Shown: one piece after another, positions 7,452 to 17,424 of the stretch
How positions within the stretch are numbered: position 1 is the stretch's first letter
How the letters are laid out: every line of letters starts with the position of its first letter
Source of the DNA: Drouetiella hepatica Uher 2000/2452
GTDB lineage: Bacteria; Cyanobacteriota; Cyanobacteriia; Elainellales; Elainellaceae
Assembly: GCA_019359505.1 (NCBI GenBank)
Contig: JAHHHD010000020.1
Location: 44,276 to 108,275, forward strand
DNA length: 64,000 nt
Direction: 5' to 3'
The notes under the pieces: model-generated
The model's database searches: none
Told to the model about the DNA's origin: nothing
The model's input: the letters and a program-made list of their open reading frames with translations, nothing else
Program-made: the position numbers and the translations under genes

Positions 7452-9116
7452 TCAGTCTGTAAACATACGATCGCTTGCCAGTGTTTCTCTGTTCAATGTC
7501 TCCACTGTAGCTTGACCAAACAGCGCGCCAAGAGCGATCGTCTGGGCGGCTGGCATTTGCCCATAGGTAAAGACGTAGGGAACATCTGGCGGTAGGCGAG
7601 GCACGATCGCCTCCAGCACATAGGGGCTGCCATACAAAACTAAAGCCTGGAGCTGCTCGGTTTCGATCAGGAAATAAAGCCAGTTTTGGGCGATCGGCGT
7701 GAGTCCGGCTGTGCCTCGGAAGGGATTGCTGCGAACAAAGAGCTGTACTAAAGTCGGCTGGAAGGTATCCACCTCAGCCGAGAGCAGCATGGTGGGCGTG
7801 TAGCGATCGACAATTTGTAGCCCGTACCCTCGCTCCATGGGTAGGGCAATGGCAGGCGATTGGCGAGGCAAGAATGCGCTGTTGAGCGCATCGTCTAGCA
7901 AGATTAGGTTGTGTCGCCGTTTAGGGATGGCAGTCTCCTCTAGGCGCGATCGCTCTGGGAAATGCACCCGCGTCGAGTCTTTGAGGATATTGCTGGCTGT
8001 GGCGATCGCCTCCGGCTGTGCCAACTGCCCCAGCTGGATCGGCAGAGCTTGCACCTGAGAACCGCCCGATGGAGTGCAGACCTTTTGCTTAGCTTGCCAG
8101 ATGCGCTCTAGAGAGGCATGAATTCGCTCTGGGGCAATTCTTCCAGTTTCTACGGCGGCACAGATAGCTTGAATCGCGCCCACGAGATCAACAGGCATCA
8201 TCAGCACATCGGCTCCTGCCTCGATCGCCAAGACGGGAGCTTCATTTGCGCCGTACTGCCGGGTGATTGCGCCCATGACTAGCGCATCGGTGACAATTAA
8301 GCCCGTAAATCCCATCCGCTGACGCAGTTCTTCGGCAACAGCTGCCGAGAAAGTAGCAGGGCGATCGTCTAGGCTCGGAACTTGCAGATGAGCGGTCATG
8401 ATGGCATCCACGCCTTGAGCGATCGCCGCTTCAAAGGGCGGAAACTCAATCTGGGCAAGGCGCGACCGATTGTGAAGAATCAGCGGTAGATCGATATGAG
8501 AATCGATCGTCGTATCGCCATGTCCTGGAAAATGTTTAGCAGCAGTCAGCACCAAATGCTGCTGTGCCCCGCGAATAAAAGCCGCAGTTAGCTGACTGAC
8601 GACCTCTGGCGTTTCACCCCAAGCCCGCAGATTGATCACCGGATTAGCCGGGTTGTTGTTAACATCCACAACTGGAGCCAGTAGCCAGTTAATGCCGAGC
8701 GCCACCGCCTCTTGTGCCGTAATTTTGCCAATTTGCTCAGCGTAGGCGATCGCCTGATTCAGGTTAGTTTGAGCGATCGCCCCTAGCGCCAGCGGCGGCG
8801 GAAACCAGGTCGCCCCAGCAAAGCGTTGTCCTACGCCTTCTTCAATATCGGCAGCAATCAGGAGAGGCACCTTTGCCCAGCTTTGAAGCTGCTGCGATCG
8901 TAGCCCCACCTCGGCAGCGCTACCGCCCAGCAAAATTACGCCCCCTACGCCATGCTGCACCCACTCTTGCAGCATGGCGGCAGGAGGCTCCCAATCTGGA
9001 TACTGAATTTGGGCGTCAAACAGGTGTCCGGATGCGCGGACTACGATCATTTGAGCGACTTGCTCGGCTAGCGAGAGCGTTTTCCAGTCAGAGTGGGGCG
9101 CGTTGGCGAGGATCAT
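7452..9116 (-). CDS. Glycoside hydrolase family 3, beta-N-acetylhexosaminidase (NagZ-like)
   Basis: The 554-residue product carries the GH3 N-terminal TIM-barrel with the NagZ loop AAKHFPGHGDTTIDSHIDLP (about residues 192-212), whose Asp-His pair is the NagZ acid/base, and GLIVTDALVMGAI with the candidate nucleophile Asp277. NagZ enzymes remove GlcNAc from anhydromuropeptides in cell-wall recycling. A C-terminal region of about 200 residues resembles the GH3 alpha/beta sandwich. No signal peptide is seen, which agrees with cytosolic action. It lies 56 bases downstream of rbfA on the same strand, an association I recall from other cyanobacteria. The GH3 call is firm; the substrate is inferred from the motif. 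Confidence 0.9.
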   Translation of the reverse strand: MILANAPHSDWKTLSLAEQVAQMIVVRASGHLFDAQIQYPDWEPPAAMLQEWVQHGVGGVILLGGSAAEVGLRSQQLQSWAKVPLLIAADIEEGVGQRFAGATWFPPPLALGAIAQTNLNQAIAYAEQIGKITAQEAVALGINWLLAPVVDVNNNPANPVINLRAWGETPEVVSQLTAAFIRGAQQHLVLTAAKHFPGHGDTTIDSHIDLPLILHNRSRLAQIEFPPFEAAIAQGVDAIMTAHLQVPSLDDRPATFSAAVAEELRQRMGFTGLIVTDALVMGAITRQYGANEAPVLAIEAGADVLMMPVDLVGAIQAICAAVETGRIAPERIHASLERIWQAKQKVCTPSGGSQVQALPIQLGQLAQPEAIATASNILKDSTRVHFPERSRLEETAIPKRRHNLILLDDALNSAFLPRQSPAIALPMERGYGLQIVDRYTPTMLLSAEVDTFQPTLVQLFVRSNPFRGTAGLTPIAQNWLYFLIETEQLQALVLYGSPYVLEAIVPRLPPDVPYVFTYGQMPAAQTIALGALFGQATVETLNRETLASDRMFTD

Positions 9117-9172
9117 GTTGAGCTAGGATCACGTTGGGCTGAGATCGCAAGGGCAAGAGAGTTGAAGCGAAT

Positions 9173-9733
9173 CTATTTCTCTTGGGCACTGACGAAATTG
9201 TCATCTTCCAAGTCATCGTCCAGGTCATTCTCTTCCAAGTCATCCTCTAGGTCGTCATTCTCCAAGCCATCCTCTATGTCGTCGTCTAGATCATCTTCTA
9301 GATCGTCATCCTCTAGAGCCGCGCTTTCTGATTTGCTAGCCACTTCCCAGCGATCGCCCTCTGACTCAGGAATGTCTTTGCGCTCTCGGCTGAGCTGATT
9401 GATGAGCGAAAGAACTTTGGTGCCGCGATCGAAAGAAATATCTTCAATGAAAACTACTTCCGGGGTGCGGCGTAGGCGAATGCGCTGTCCTAACTCGCTT
9501 CGCACAAAGCCCGTTGCCGATTTTAGCCCCGCCATTGCCGATGCTTTGGCTTCGGGGGTGCCATAGATACTGACAAAAATCTTAGCATGTTGCAGATCTC
9601 CTGCCACCTGAACATCTGTGACGCTGACGATCCCCATGCCCACGCGATCGTCTTTAATGCCGGAAAACAGTAGCTGTCCGACCTCCCGCTTAATTGACTC
9701 CGCCACACGCGCAACCCGACGATCCGTAGCCAT
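9173..9733 (-). CDS. rbfA: 30S ribosome-binding factor A with acidic C-terminal tail
   Basis: The 186-residue product has a standard RbfA KH-type core in residues 1-130: [54 protein letters not shown]. RbfA binds the immature 30S subunit and helps mature the 16S rRNA 5' end, notably in the cold. Residues from about 136 onward are an unusual acidic, low-complexity tail built on repeats of E-D-D-L-E-D-D-L and ending SAQEK. The repeat lies at 9186-9330 in the DNA. Ycf33-like and NagZ-like genes sit on either side on the same strand. The core call is secure; the tail's role is unknown. Confidence 0.94.
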   Translation of the reverse strand: MATDRRVARVAESIKREVGQLLFSGIKDDRVGMGIVSVTDVQVAGDLQHAKIFVSIYGTPEAKASAMAGLKSATGFVRSELGQRIRLRRTPEVVFIEDISFDRGTKVLSLINQLSRERKDIPESEGDRWEVASKSESAALEDDDLEDDLDDDIEDGLENDDLEDDLEENDLDDDLEDDNFVSAQEK

Positions 9734-9790
9734 AGTTTCTCTCCATCATGTGTCTGGCTGAGCCGCTCTTCCTTGAGCCGCGCTGAGCCG

Positions 9791-9994
9791 TCAAACTGCT
9801 TCCAGTCCCAGCATAGCGCGGAGCGTAAAGCTCAGCAGTATGAAACCGGACACCAAGAGCGCTATTGCCGCGATCGCCGTTGTGGGTCGCTTAAACATGG
9901 GCAGGAGCGGACTGAAGAACGTCAGCAATATGCCCAAGGTGAAGCTAATGAAGTAACGTGGATAGCGAGAAATGTTCGCGAAAAACTCTTCCAT
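9791..9994 (-). CDS. Ycf33-like DUF751 membrane protein
   Basis: The 67-residue product begins MEEFFANISRYPRYFISFTL and has two hydrophobic stretches (about residues 17-32 and 40-60) separated by MFKRPTTA. This matches the small cyanobacterial and plastid DUF751/Ycf33 family, whose function is not known. It lies 57 bases upstream of rbfA on the same strand, so it may lead a DUF751-rbfA-glycosidase operon. Confidence 0.8.
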   Translation of the reverse strand: MEEFFANISRYPRYFISFTLGILLTFFSPLLPMFKRPTTAIAAIALLVSGFILLSFTLRAMLGLEAV

Positions 9995-10071
9995 TGCCTC
10001 TAGCCTAGATAAACGATTGTGGATTGTCAGATCTTTCCAGTGCCCACGATCTTAGCAAGCTCCTGTTGAGT

Positions 10072-11397
10072 CTATTCTTTATATTCTCTAAAAGTTGTTT
10101 TCTCGATCTCCTTTAGAGCCGGATTGAGATCAAACCATCGCCCGGTTTGTCCTCGATACTCAAATACATAGAGACTCGCCAGCAGATGCTGATATTTTGG
10201 CTCATTGCCGATCGTCTTGCGTTGTGCCACTTCGTTGAGCAGCGACCATTGATCGTCTTTGACGGTGAGCGCCAAATCATCCTTATAAGTGCGAATAACG
10301 GCTTCTAGACAGTCTGCCGAGAAGGGCGGATCTTGCTGCTGGAGACAGCCAAACAGCAGACCCAACAGATTGCGCATATGACCGCCGCTAAATTGACAGA
10401 GGCGATCGAGTAAATCAGGATGGTCAAACAGTTCGGCTAGGCGATCGAGCCGCTGAGAAAAATGGGTTTCGGGAAAGGCACGAGCCAGCACCATCTGCCG
10501 CAGGAGCGCCATGCCTTCGAGATTGACTGTACCGTCTTCCTGCAAAACGGGTACCATGGGCAAAACCTTGGGCGCAACGCCTCCCCCCAAACGGTTTTTG
10601 AGGGCTTCACCTTCGCTAGAAAACATCAGAGCCAGCGGCACCGTGTAGACCACATGACAGTTGAGTTCGCGGAGCTGCATCCCCCGATCGATAAACAAAT
10701 ATTCTGGCTGCAATCGTCCAGAGCCATTCAGCCGATTCTCGACGCGATCGAGGTTGTCTACAATCACGACCAAGCCCTGTTTCTGCCGTCGTTTGAGTTC
10801 GGCGATCGCCTTGTCCAGCAGCTCCTGATTCAGCGATTCTAGAATGCTGCTGGTGCGAGTTTCGAGATATTGGCGCAGCTGGCTGCGAAATTGCGGGCTG
10901 CTTTTGGTTTTGGCAATAACCTTGCCAATGCCGATCGAAAATTCCGCTTCAGCCGCCAGCTCGATCGGCGTTTTTAAGATTGCGCCCATTTCGGCAAACA
11001 GCCGCTCGAAGTAGCTGGGCTTGAGGCGAATGCCAATCTTTTCAAGACCTTGGCTGACCTGACGGGCGATCGCCAACAGAATATCGGTGACATCTACATC
11101 ATCGACCTCCAGATCTTGATCTGCCTCAAAGTAAACGACATAGAAATTCTGCTGTTCTAGGTCGGCTTTGAGGCGATACAGCTCAGTGGATTTGCCGCAG
11201 CCAATATGTCCAGTGAAAAGCTGACAGGTGGGTTCGTTGGGTGAAAGACGGGCGATCGTTCTTTCCAGAGCCTCAATGATCTTGCCGCCTCTGACGGACG
11301 CAAAGTCAATGTAATACGGCTGATCCTCTACGTTGCCTACAACTAATGTCCGGCTAGGATTACAAACTTTGGCAAATCGGGTCAGGTCAAGACTCAT
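10072..11397 (-). CDS. P-loop ATPase of AAA/STAND-like type, unknown role
   Basis: The 441-residue product has a clear Walker A motif, GHIGCGKST (residues 63-71), and a Walker B motif, GLVVIVDNLDR (about 208-218). A winged-helix-like C-terminal half follows and ends with a segment resembling the tail of such ATPases. The N-terminus (SLDLTRFAKVCNPSRTLV) looks like a protein-binding lead-in seen in stand-alone cyanobacterial ATPases. Nothing predicts the partner; the neighbouring genes are unrelated. No effector, nuclease or sensor domain is fused. A regulatory or defence-like role is possible but not supported. Confidence 0.75.
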   Translation of the reverse strand: MSLDLTRFAKVCNPSRTLVVGNVEDQPYYIDFASVRGGKIIEALERTIARLSPNEPTCQLFTGHIGCGKSTELYRLKADLEQQNFYVVYFEADQDLEVDDVDVTDILLAIARQVSQGLEKIGIRLKPSYFERLFAEMGAILKTPIELAAEAEFSIGIGKVIAKTKSSPQFRSQLRQYLETRTSSILESLNQELLDKAIAELKRRQKQGLVVIVDNLDRVENRLNGSGRLQPEYLFIDRGMQLRELNCHVVYTVPLALMFSSEGEALKNRLGGGVAPKVLPMVPVLQEDGTVNLEGMALLRQMVLARAFPETHFSQRLDRLAELFDHPDLLDRLCQFSGGHMRNLLGLLFGCLQQQDPPFSADCLEAVIRTYKDDLALTVKDDQWSLLNEVAQRKTIGNEPKYQHLLASLYVFEYRGQTGRWFDLNPALKEIEKTTFREYKE

Positions 11398-11709
11398 GGA
11401 AATCTCAGAGCTTTAGATTTTGGACTTTAGATTTGCAATTTAGGCGCTATTGCGGATTGCTTTTATCCTAACTGCCCTTGAATCACTAATTGCCGTGCTT
11501 TAGCTCAGAAGTTTGTGAGTAGCTCACAAACTTCTGAGTAAGAAATATATCAGCTTTATGTAGAAATTCAGTAGATTTTCGGGATTTATGGGTGGATTAA
11601 GTGGAAATCCTGATCCAGTTTTTTCATGGCTAAGGCAAATTAAGCAAAACACCTATACGAATTCTAAACTCGCTACTTTCAACCTCAAGGAATATCAAGG
11701 AATATACAG
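11398..11709. other. Divergent intergenic region
   Basis: It lies between the ATPase gene (minus) and the diguanylate cyclase gene (plus). A palindrome near 11503-11543 pairs CTCAGAAGTTTGTGAG with CTCACAAACTTCTGAG, separated by a few bases. It could be an operator or a terminator-like stem. No gene is seen. Confidence 0.55.
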
Positions 11710-12744
11710 ATGATTTCTAAGGGAAATATCCTGATTGTCGATGACATCCCGGACAATCTTCGTCTCCTCGCTGGAATCCTGTTGCAGCAAGGCTATGATG
11801 TACGCACAGTTATTAGCGGACGGATGGCGTTGATAGCTGCCGCAACTCTTCCTCCAGACCTGATCTTGATGGATATTTGTATGCAGGAAATGGATGGATA
11901 CGAAGTCTGTCGGCATCTGAAGGCGATACCCCAAACACGCGATATTCCCGTTATTTTTCTAAGCGCTTTGGATGGAGAAATTGACAGAGCTATGGCTTTT
12001 AGTGCAGGAGGCATTGACTACATTACTAAGCCGTTTCAGATGGCGGAAGTGTTGGCGAGAGTCTCAACCCATCTCAAGCTGAGTCGTTTGCAAAAGCAGG
12101 TGCAGTCCCAGCATGAGATTCTCCAGCAGCAAATTCGCGATCGCAAAACAGTCGAAGATGCACTACAGCTTGCCAATCAAAAGCTTCTGCATCTGGTCAA
12201 CACAGATGAACTGACCCATCTCGCTAACCGCCGTCGATTCGATGACTACATGACCCATGAGTGGAGCCGCATGATCCGCGAACAGCAGCCCATCTCGCTG
12301 GTTTTTTGCGATATCGACTGTTTTAAGCAGTACAACGACACCTATGGGCATCAGGCTGGCGATACCTGTTTGCAGAACATTGCAACAGTGCTAAAAGCGA
12401 CTGCCAAGCGATCGACCGATTTGCCCACTCGGTATGGCGGCGAAGAAATGGTGGTCATTTTACCCAACACTCCAGCAGCAGGAGCTTTGCAAGTTGCCAA
12501 AGAGATTCAAATGGGAATTCGTCACCTGCAAATTCAGCATATTGCCTCTCCTGTGAGCCGATATGTAACGTTGAGCTTTGGGGTAGCGACTCTAATGCCC
12601 ACAATGGAGCTGGCTGCCAAACATTTGATCGCTGCCGCTGATGCCGCCCTCTACCAAGCCAAAGCTGAAGGTCGCAATCGCATCGTCACCGCCGACTATT
12701 CCGGCATAGATGCTTTGGAAGTCGCTTTTCAGGCTGTTATGTGA
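11710..12744 (+). CDS. Response regulator with GGDEF diguanylate cyclase domain (PleD-like)
   Basis: The 344-residue product has an N-terminal receiver domain with the acidic pair Asp11-Asp12, phosphoacceptor Asp55 in PDLILMDICMQ, and the KPF motif (YITKPFQ). A coiled linker (about 125-165) leads to a GGDEF domain with DELTHLANRRRFDDY and the active-site GGEEM at 243-247. An inhibitory site RSTD (234-237) lies exactly five residues before it. It should make cyclic di-GMP when phosphorylated and be subject to product inhibition. It lies about 160 bases before the giant hybrid kinase on the same strand, a likely signalling partner. Confidence 0.93.
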   Translation: MISKGNILIVDDIPDNLRLLAGILLQQGYDVRTVISGRMALIAAATLPPDLILMDICMQEMDGYEVCRHLKAIPQTRDIPVIFLSALDGEIDRAMAFSAGGIDYITKPFQMAEVLARVSTHLKLSRLQKQVQSQHEILQQQIRDRKTVEDALQLANQKLLHLVNTDELTHLANRRRFDDYMTHEWSRMIREQQPISLVFCDIDCFKQYNDTYGHQAGDTCLQNIATVLKATAKRSTDLPTRYGGEEMVVILPNTPAAGALQVAKEIQMGIRHLQIQHIASPVSRYVTLSFGVATLMPTMELAAKHLIAAADAALYQAKAEGRNRIVTADYSGIDALEVAFQAVM

Positions 12745-12800
12745 GCCAAGCTGTTACGTGAGCCAAGCTGTTATGTGAGCCAAGCTGTTATGTGAGCCAA
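12733..12800 (+). repeat. 17-bp tandem repeat, four units
   Basis: Four consecutive copies of GCTGTTATGTGAGCCAA with two base differences begin inside the last codons of the diguanylate cyclase gene and run into the spacer. The first unit supplies the stop codon, so the array probably grew from the gene end by slippage. Confidence 0.85.
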
Positions 12801-12905
12801 ACTGCTATACCAACCCGATCGCATCAGATCTCTGTTAGATTGTATTCCCTAAATTTGGATTGCGTTTCCTAAATCTAGACTGTATTTCCTATAGTTATTC
12901 AGGCT

Positions 12906-15900
12906 ATGCTTCCATTTCCTTCTGCTGGTGGGCTTTTCAATAAGAAACTCTCGTTGAGATTAGTCTTGATTGTGCCCTTTGTGCTGCAAACAGTGGGAGC
13001 CGTTGGGCTGACCGGATATTTGTCATTCCAAAGCGGACAAAAGTCGGTCAATCAGCTGGCAGAGCAGCTGATGACAGAGGTGGGCGATCGCGTTGATCAA
13101 ACTCTGACAACCTATTTAGCAACGCCGCATTTGGTCAATCAACTCAATCTAGACGCGATCGATCGAGGTGACCTAAAGCTAGATCTAAATCGGTATGACC
13201 CTCAGCGCGAGAAGTATCTTTGGCAGCAGATGCGTCAGTTTGGCAACCTTTCCTGGATCTCGCTGGGTGCTGAGGTAGATGGGGCATACTCAGGCGCTCA
13301 TCGAGAATACGGTAGCCCTGATGTAGAAATTGCGGTGGCAAATCAGTCTACGCAATCTCAAGTTATCTACTACTCCATGAATGATCGGGGAGAGCGAATT
13401 ACGCCTGTAAAGGTTCAGCCAAAGCCCTACGATTCTCGTCAGCGTCCCTGGTATAAAGCAGCCGCTATGGCAGGCAAAGCGGCTTGGACAGGCATTTATT
13501 CTGGCTATACGACGGACACCGTTTTCATCGCTGCAAGTCAGCCCATTTATGGTGCCTCTGGCAAGCTGCTAGGCGTGAGTTCAGCAGATTTATCCCTTCA
13601 AAATCTTCAGAACTTTTTGAAGCAAACTTATGTGAGTCAGTCGGGGCACGTGTTTATCATTGAGCGATCGGGAGAGCTAGTAGTCAGCTCTAGCCAAGAA
13701 TCAGCTTTCGGGGCTGGACAATCTGGGGCAGGGCAGTTCCGTCGTCAGGCGATCGATAGCCAGGTGCCTGCCATTCAGGCGGCGGCTCGCCACATTCATC
13801 GGCTTAAACCCGTGAGTGAGGTCAGCAACCGCTCAAACTTTAGATTTCAAGAGGCGGAGCAGCGCTATTTTGCCAAAGTTTTGCCGCTTTCTGCGTCTGG
13901 TTTCAATAGCGCCAATCTCAAGATTTCTCATCTCCCCGATTGGCTCATTGTGGTGGTGGTGCCAGAAGCTGATTTCATGGCGCAAGTGAATGAAAATATG
14001 TCTCGGACAGTGCTGCTTTGCATAGCGGCACTGCTACTAGCCATTGGGTCGGGCATCTTGACTGCACAGTGGATAACGGCTCCTCTGCTGCGGTTGCAGC
14101 AGGCAGTTCAAGAAGTGGCGGCGGGCGAGTTCGATCGCCCGGTCGAGATTCACCGGAGCGGCGAGTTTGGAGAATTAGCGCGATCGTTTAACCAAATGAA
14201 AGTTCAGCTCAAGACTTTTTTGACCGCCTTTGAGCAAAGCGAACGAAAAATTGCCCAGCTTTTAGAGAGTTTGCCGATTGGGGTATCTACGCTAGATGCA
14301 AACGGCACACTCACTTATATGAATCCAGCAGGACAAGAACTTATCCCTCCGGGGGTTGTTCCGGGTGCTGCCCACAAAGATTTTCCTGAAATCTATCAGC
14401 TTTATCGGGCAGGAACCGAAGAGCTTTATCCCCATGAGCAATTGCCTGGAGCACGAGCGCTGAAGGGTGAATTTGTTGCGAATCAGCTCATAGAGGTGCG
14501 TCGGCAGGATGAGGTAATTTTGCTGGAGGTGCGATCGGCTCCCATCTTTGACGAGATGGGTCAGGTAATTTCTGCTATCACGGTGTTTCAAGACATCAGC
14601 GATCGCCAGCGTGCCGAGGCGGCAATTCAACGCAGCGAAGAACAGTTGCGGCTGACTATGGAGTTTGGTCAGATTGCAAGCTGGAATTGGCACATTGCTA
14701 CAGGCGACAACACTTGGAACGACAAGACCTATACGGTCTTGGACTATAGGCTTGGAAGTATTGAACCCACTTATAAGCACTGGCGCGATCGCGTTCATCC
14801 AGAAGATCTGGGGAGGGTCGAACAGGCTATTTTTGCCGCTCTAAAAAGCCGAACAGACTACCGCGCAGAGTACCGCATTCTCTGGCCGGACGGCAGTCTG
14901 CACTGGTTATTGGGTCAAGGACGCGGCATTTATGATCAGACAGGCAAAGCTGTACGAATGGCAGGAGTTTTAATCGACATCACCGATCGCAAGACAGCCG
15001 AGGCAGCTTTGCAAGACAGTGAAGCCCGCTTCCGAAGGCTAGCCGAAAACGTGCCAGGAGTCATCTATCGTTACATCATGCACCCTGATGGCACCGACCA
15101 ATTTACCTACATCAGCCCTCGCTGCTCCGAAATCTTTGAGGTAGAAGCCGATGCCGTACGGCAAAGCTCTAACACGCTATGGAGGCTGATTCATACTGAG
15201 GATGCGATCAACCTCAAAACTCTGGCACCGATCGCCATCCGCGCCCTTCAGCCTTGGTCAATTGATTACCGCATCACAACTCCTTCTGGGAAAGTAAAAT
15301 GGCTTCAAAACTTTGCTGCGCCCGATGTGCAGCCCGATGGCAACGTGTATTGGGATGGAGTAGTCATTGATATTAGCGATCGCAAGCAGATCGAACAGCT
15401 TTTGTCAGATTACAACCGCACCCTAGAGGTACAGGTACAAGAACGCACTGAAGCGCTACAGCGCAGTGAGGCGACCTATCGCGCCATTCTGGAAGACCAG
15501 ACCGAATTTATCGTCAAGCTAGATGCCGATGGGATGATTACCTACGCCAACGAGGTTTACTGCCGCCGATTTGGATTAAACCGCCAAGCTTTGCTCGGTC
15601 ATCACTATGTTCCGGTTGTGTCTCAATTAGATCGCGACTATGTGACTGAGTGTTTTATGGCTCTTCGCCCAGAGAACCCGGTAGTGACGGTCGAAAATCG
15701 CGGCGTGACTTGCCAGGGCGAGCGCTGGGCGCAGTGGATCAATCGCGGCTTTTTTGATCAGCATGGCAATCTCATCGCCATTCAATCGGTTGGGCGAGAC
15801 ATTCATGAGCGCAAGCAGGCTGAAGCAGAGCTGCGGCAAGCCAAAGAAGCTGCCGAAGCCGCAAACAAAGCCAAGAGCATTTTCCTTGCCAACATGAGCC

Positions 15901-17294
15901 ATGAGCTGCGTACGCCGCTAAACGCCATTATTGGCTTCTCCCAGCTAATGACGCGCGATCGCCTCACGCCTCAGCAGCACAAGCAGCTCCAAACCATTAA
16001 CCGCAACGGCGAATATCTGTTGCAGTTGATCAACGATGTCTTGTCGATCGCCAAAATTGAGGCGGGTCGCACCTCGCTCCAAGAAAATTCCTTTGACCTG
16101 TACGCGCTGCTAAAGGATATCGAAGAAATGTTTAGTCTGCGGGCACAGGTCAAAGGTATTCAGCTTTCGTGCCATCGCCATAGCGGCGTGCCGCAATTTA
16201 TTCAGACGGACGATCGCAAACTGCGCCAGATTCTCACCAACTTACTCGCCAACGCCATCAAATTTACAGAGCGAGGCTTCATTAGGCTTCAGGTGAGCCG
16301 ATTGCAGGAGGAAGACTCTAATCAAGAAGTACTGCTGTTTACCGTCGAAGATACGGGTTCCGGGATTGCACCTGAAGAAATTGACGGCTTGTTTGATGCT
16401 TTTGTCCAAGCTCAGGCAGGTCTCAGCTCCAAGCAAGGCACCGGGCTAGGGCTAACCCTATGTCGGCGCTTTCTCAACTTGATGGGGGGCAAGATTTTTG
16501 TCAATAGCTGTTTGGGTAAAGGCTCAGCCTTCCAATTCACGCTGCCTTTTGTCCCCTCTGCTCCCGTCGCAAACCTAGGTCTTTCTTCTGACCAAGTGAA
16601 GCTAGCTCCCAATCAGCCCACCTATCGGATCTTGGTGGTTGATGATACTGAGGCAAATGCTCAGCTGATGGTGAGTTGGCTCATGGCAGCCGGATTTGAG
16701 GTACAAACTGCCCACAATGGCAAAATGGCGATCGCCCTTTGGGAAACCTACGCGCCGCATTTGATCTGGATGGATATGCGAATGCCTGTGATGGATGGCT
16801 TGGAGGCAACTCGCCAGATTCGCGCTAGAGAGGCTGAATTTCTCCCCCAACTCTGCCCCACGCCCACCAAGATCATTGCCATTACTGCCACAGTGTTTGA
16901 GGAAGAACAGCAGCAAATTATGGCGGTTGGCTGCGATGACTTTGTGGGTAAGCCTTGCTCAGAAGCCGTTTTTTTGGAGACGATCCGCCATCATCTGGAT
17001 GTTCAATATCTCTACGAAGCCTCAGAAGCTTATGTTCCCCTCAAAAACATGACATCAGATGTGTCAGCCTATCTAGATGCCTTCCAACAGCTGCACGCTC
17101 TGCAAGCCATGCCGCCTGAGTGGCTCAGTCAGCTAAACTTAGCTGCCCGTAGCGCTGACGAAAAAGCGATCGCTCAACTCCTAAAAGACCTTTCAGAAGA
17201 GCATTATGGACTCAGAAAGGCGATCGCTCAGCTGGTCAGCGAGTTTCAGCTAGAACACCTGATCAAGCTCACACAATCCCCTCAAAGTCGCTAG
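12906..17294 (+). CDS. Hybrid sensor histidine kinase: dCACHE-HAMP-multiple PAS-HisKA-HATPase-REC
   Basis: The 1462-residue product has a membrane helix near residues 18-40, a periplasmic dCACHE sensor (PWYKAAAMAGKAAWTGIYSG is typical), and a second helix near 365-390. A HAMP domain (LQQAVQEVAAGEFDRPVEI) and four PAS/PAC repeats follow, the last preceded by a coiled stretch. Then come HisKA with FLANMSHELRTPLNAI (phospho-His about 999), an ATPase domain (LLANAIKFT, GTGLGLTLC) and a receiver domain with Asp1290 in HLIWMDMRMP. A helical tail may interact with a phosphotransfer partner. It should sense a small extracytoplasmic ligand and cytosolic cues. The upstream diguanylate cyclase response regulator is a possible target. 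Confidence 0.94.
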   Translation: MLPFPSAGGLFNKKLSLRLVLIVPFVLQTVGAVGLTGYLSFQSGQKSVNQLAEQLMTEVGDRVDQTLTTYLATPHLVNQLNLDAIDRGDLKLDLNRYDPQREKYLWQQMRQFGNLSWISLGAEVDGAYSGAHREYGSPDVEIAVANQSTQSQVIYYSMNDRGERITPVKVQPKPYDSRQRPWYKAAAMAGKAAWTGIYSGYTTDTVFIAASQPIYGASGKLLGVSSADLSLQNLQNFLKQTYVSQSGHVFIIERSGELVVSSSQESAFGAGQSGAGQFRRQAIDSQVPAIQAAARHIHRLKPVSEVSNRSNFRFQEAEQRYFAKVLPLSASGFNSANLKISHLPDWLIVVVVPEADFMAQVNENMSRTVLLCIAALLLAIGSGILTAQWITAPLLRLQQAVQEVAAGEFDRPVEIHRSGEFGELARSFNQMKVQLKTFLTAFEQSERKIAQLLESLPIGVSTLDANGTLTYMNPAGQELIPPGVVPGAAHKDFPEIYQLYRAGTEELYPHEQLPGARALKGEFVANQLIEVRRQDEVILLEVRSAPIFDEMGQVISAITVFQDISDRQRAEAAIQRSEEQLRLTMEFGQIASWNWHIATGDNTWNDKTYTVLDYRLGSIEPTYKHWRDRVHPEDLGRVEQAIFAALKSRTDYRAEYRILWPDGSLHWLLGQGRGIYDQTGKAVRMAGVLIDITDRKTAEAALQDSEARFRRLAENVPGVIYRYIMHPDGTDQFTYISPRCSEIFEVEADAVRQSSNTLWRLIHTEDAINLKTLAPIAIRALQPWSIDYRITTPSGKVKWLQNFAAPDVQPDGNVYWDGVVIDISDRKQIEQLLSDYNRTLEVQVQERTEALQRSEATYRAILEDQTEFIVKLDADGMITYANEVYCRRFGLNRQALLGHHYVPVVSQLDRDYVTECFMALRPENPVVTVENRGVTCQGERWAQWINRGFFDQHGNLIAIQSVGRDIHERKQAEAELRQAKEAAEAANKAKSIFLANMSHELRTPLNAIIGFSQLMTRDRLTPQQHKQLQTINRNGEYLLQLINDVLSIAKIEAGRTSLQENSFDLYALLKDIEEMFSLRAQVKGIQLSCHRHSGVPQFIQTDDRKLRQILTNLLANAIKFTERGFIRLQVSRLQEEDSNQEVLLFTVEDTGSGIAPEEIDGLFDAFVQAQAGLSSKQGTGLGLTLCRRFLNLMGGKIFVNSCLGKGSAFQFTLPFVPSAPVANLGLSSDQVKLAPNQPTYRILVVDDTEANAQLMVSWLMAAGFEVQTAHNGKMAIALWETYAPHLIWMDMRMPVMDGLEATRQIRAREAEFLPQLCPTPTKIIAITATVFEEEQQQIMAVGCDDFVGKPCSEAVFLETIRHHLDVQYLYEASEAYVPLKNMTSDVSAYLDAFQQLHALQAMPPEWLSQLNLAARSADEKAIAQLLKDLSEEHYGLRKAIAQLVSEFQLEHLIKLTQSPQSR

Positions 17295-17297
17295 CCA

Positions 17298-17328
17298 GTA
17301 AGGGCTTAGCATTGCTAAGCCCTTACTA
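17298..17328 (+). terminator. Hairpin after the hybrid kinase
   Basis: Arms AGTAAGGGCTTAGC and GCTAAGCCCTTACT form a near-perfect 14-bp stem directly after the kinase stop codon. The same core, GGGCTTAGCATTGCTAAGCCC, recurs at 19775-19795. A U tract is not obvious, so it may be a repeat used as a terminator. Confidence 0.55.
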
Positions 17329-17370
17329 AGCCCCTACCCCAAGCATTACATCTTGCTAAATCCATGTTCT

Positions 17371-17424
17371 TTAGGACATTTAGGGTCGGGCACCTCGCGC
17401 TCCACCCTAAATGTCCCCGTCCTA
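17371..17424. repeat. Palindromic repeat, family B copy 1
   Basis: The outer ends TTAGGACATTTAGGGT and ACCCTAAATGT...GTCCTA form an inverted repeat around a GC-rich, imperfect loop. Related palindromes with TAGGAC ends lie at 20030-20082 and 59740-59789. Confidence 0.7.

Noticed and set aside
9093..9398. Ser-rich plus-strand frame of 101 codons
   Set aside because: It is the antisense of the acidic repeat tail of rbfA; a GA-rich repeat gives Ser codons on the opposite strand.
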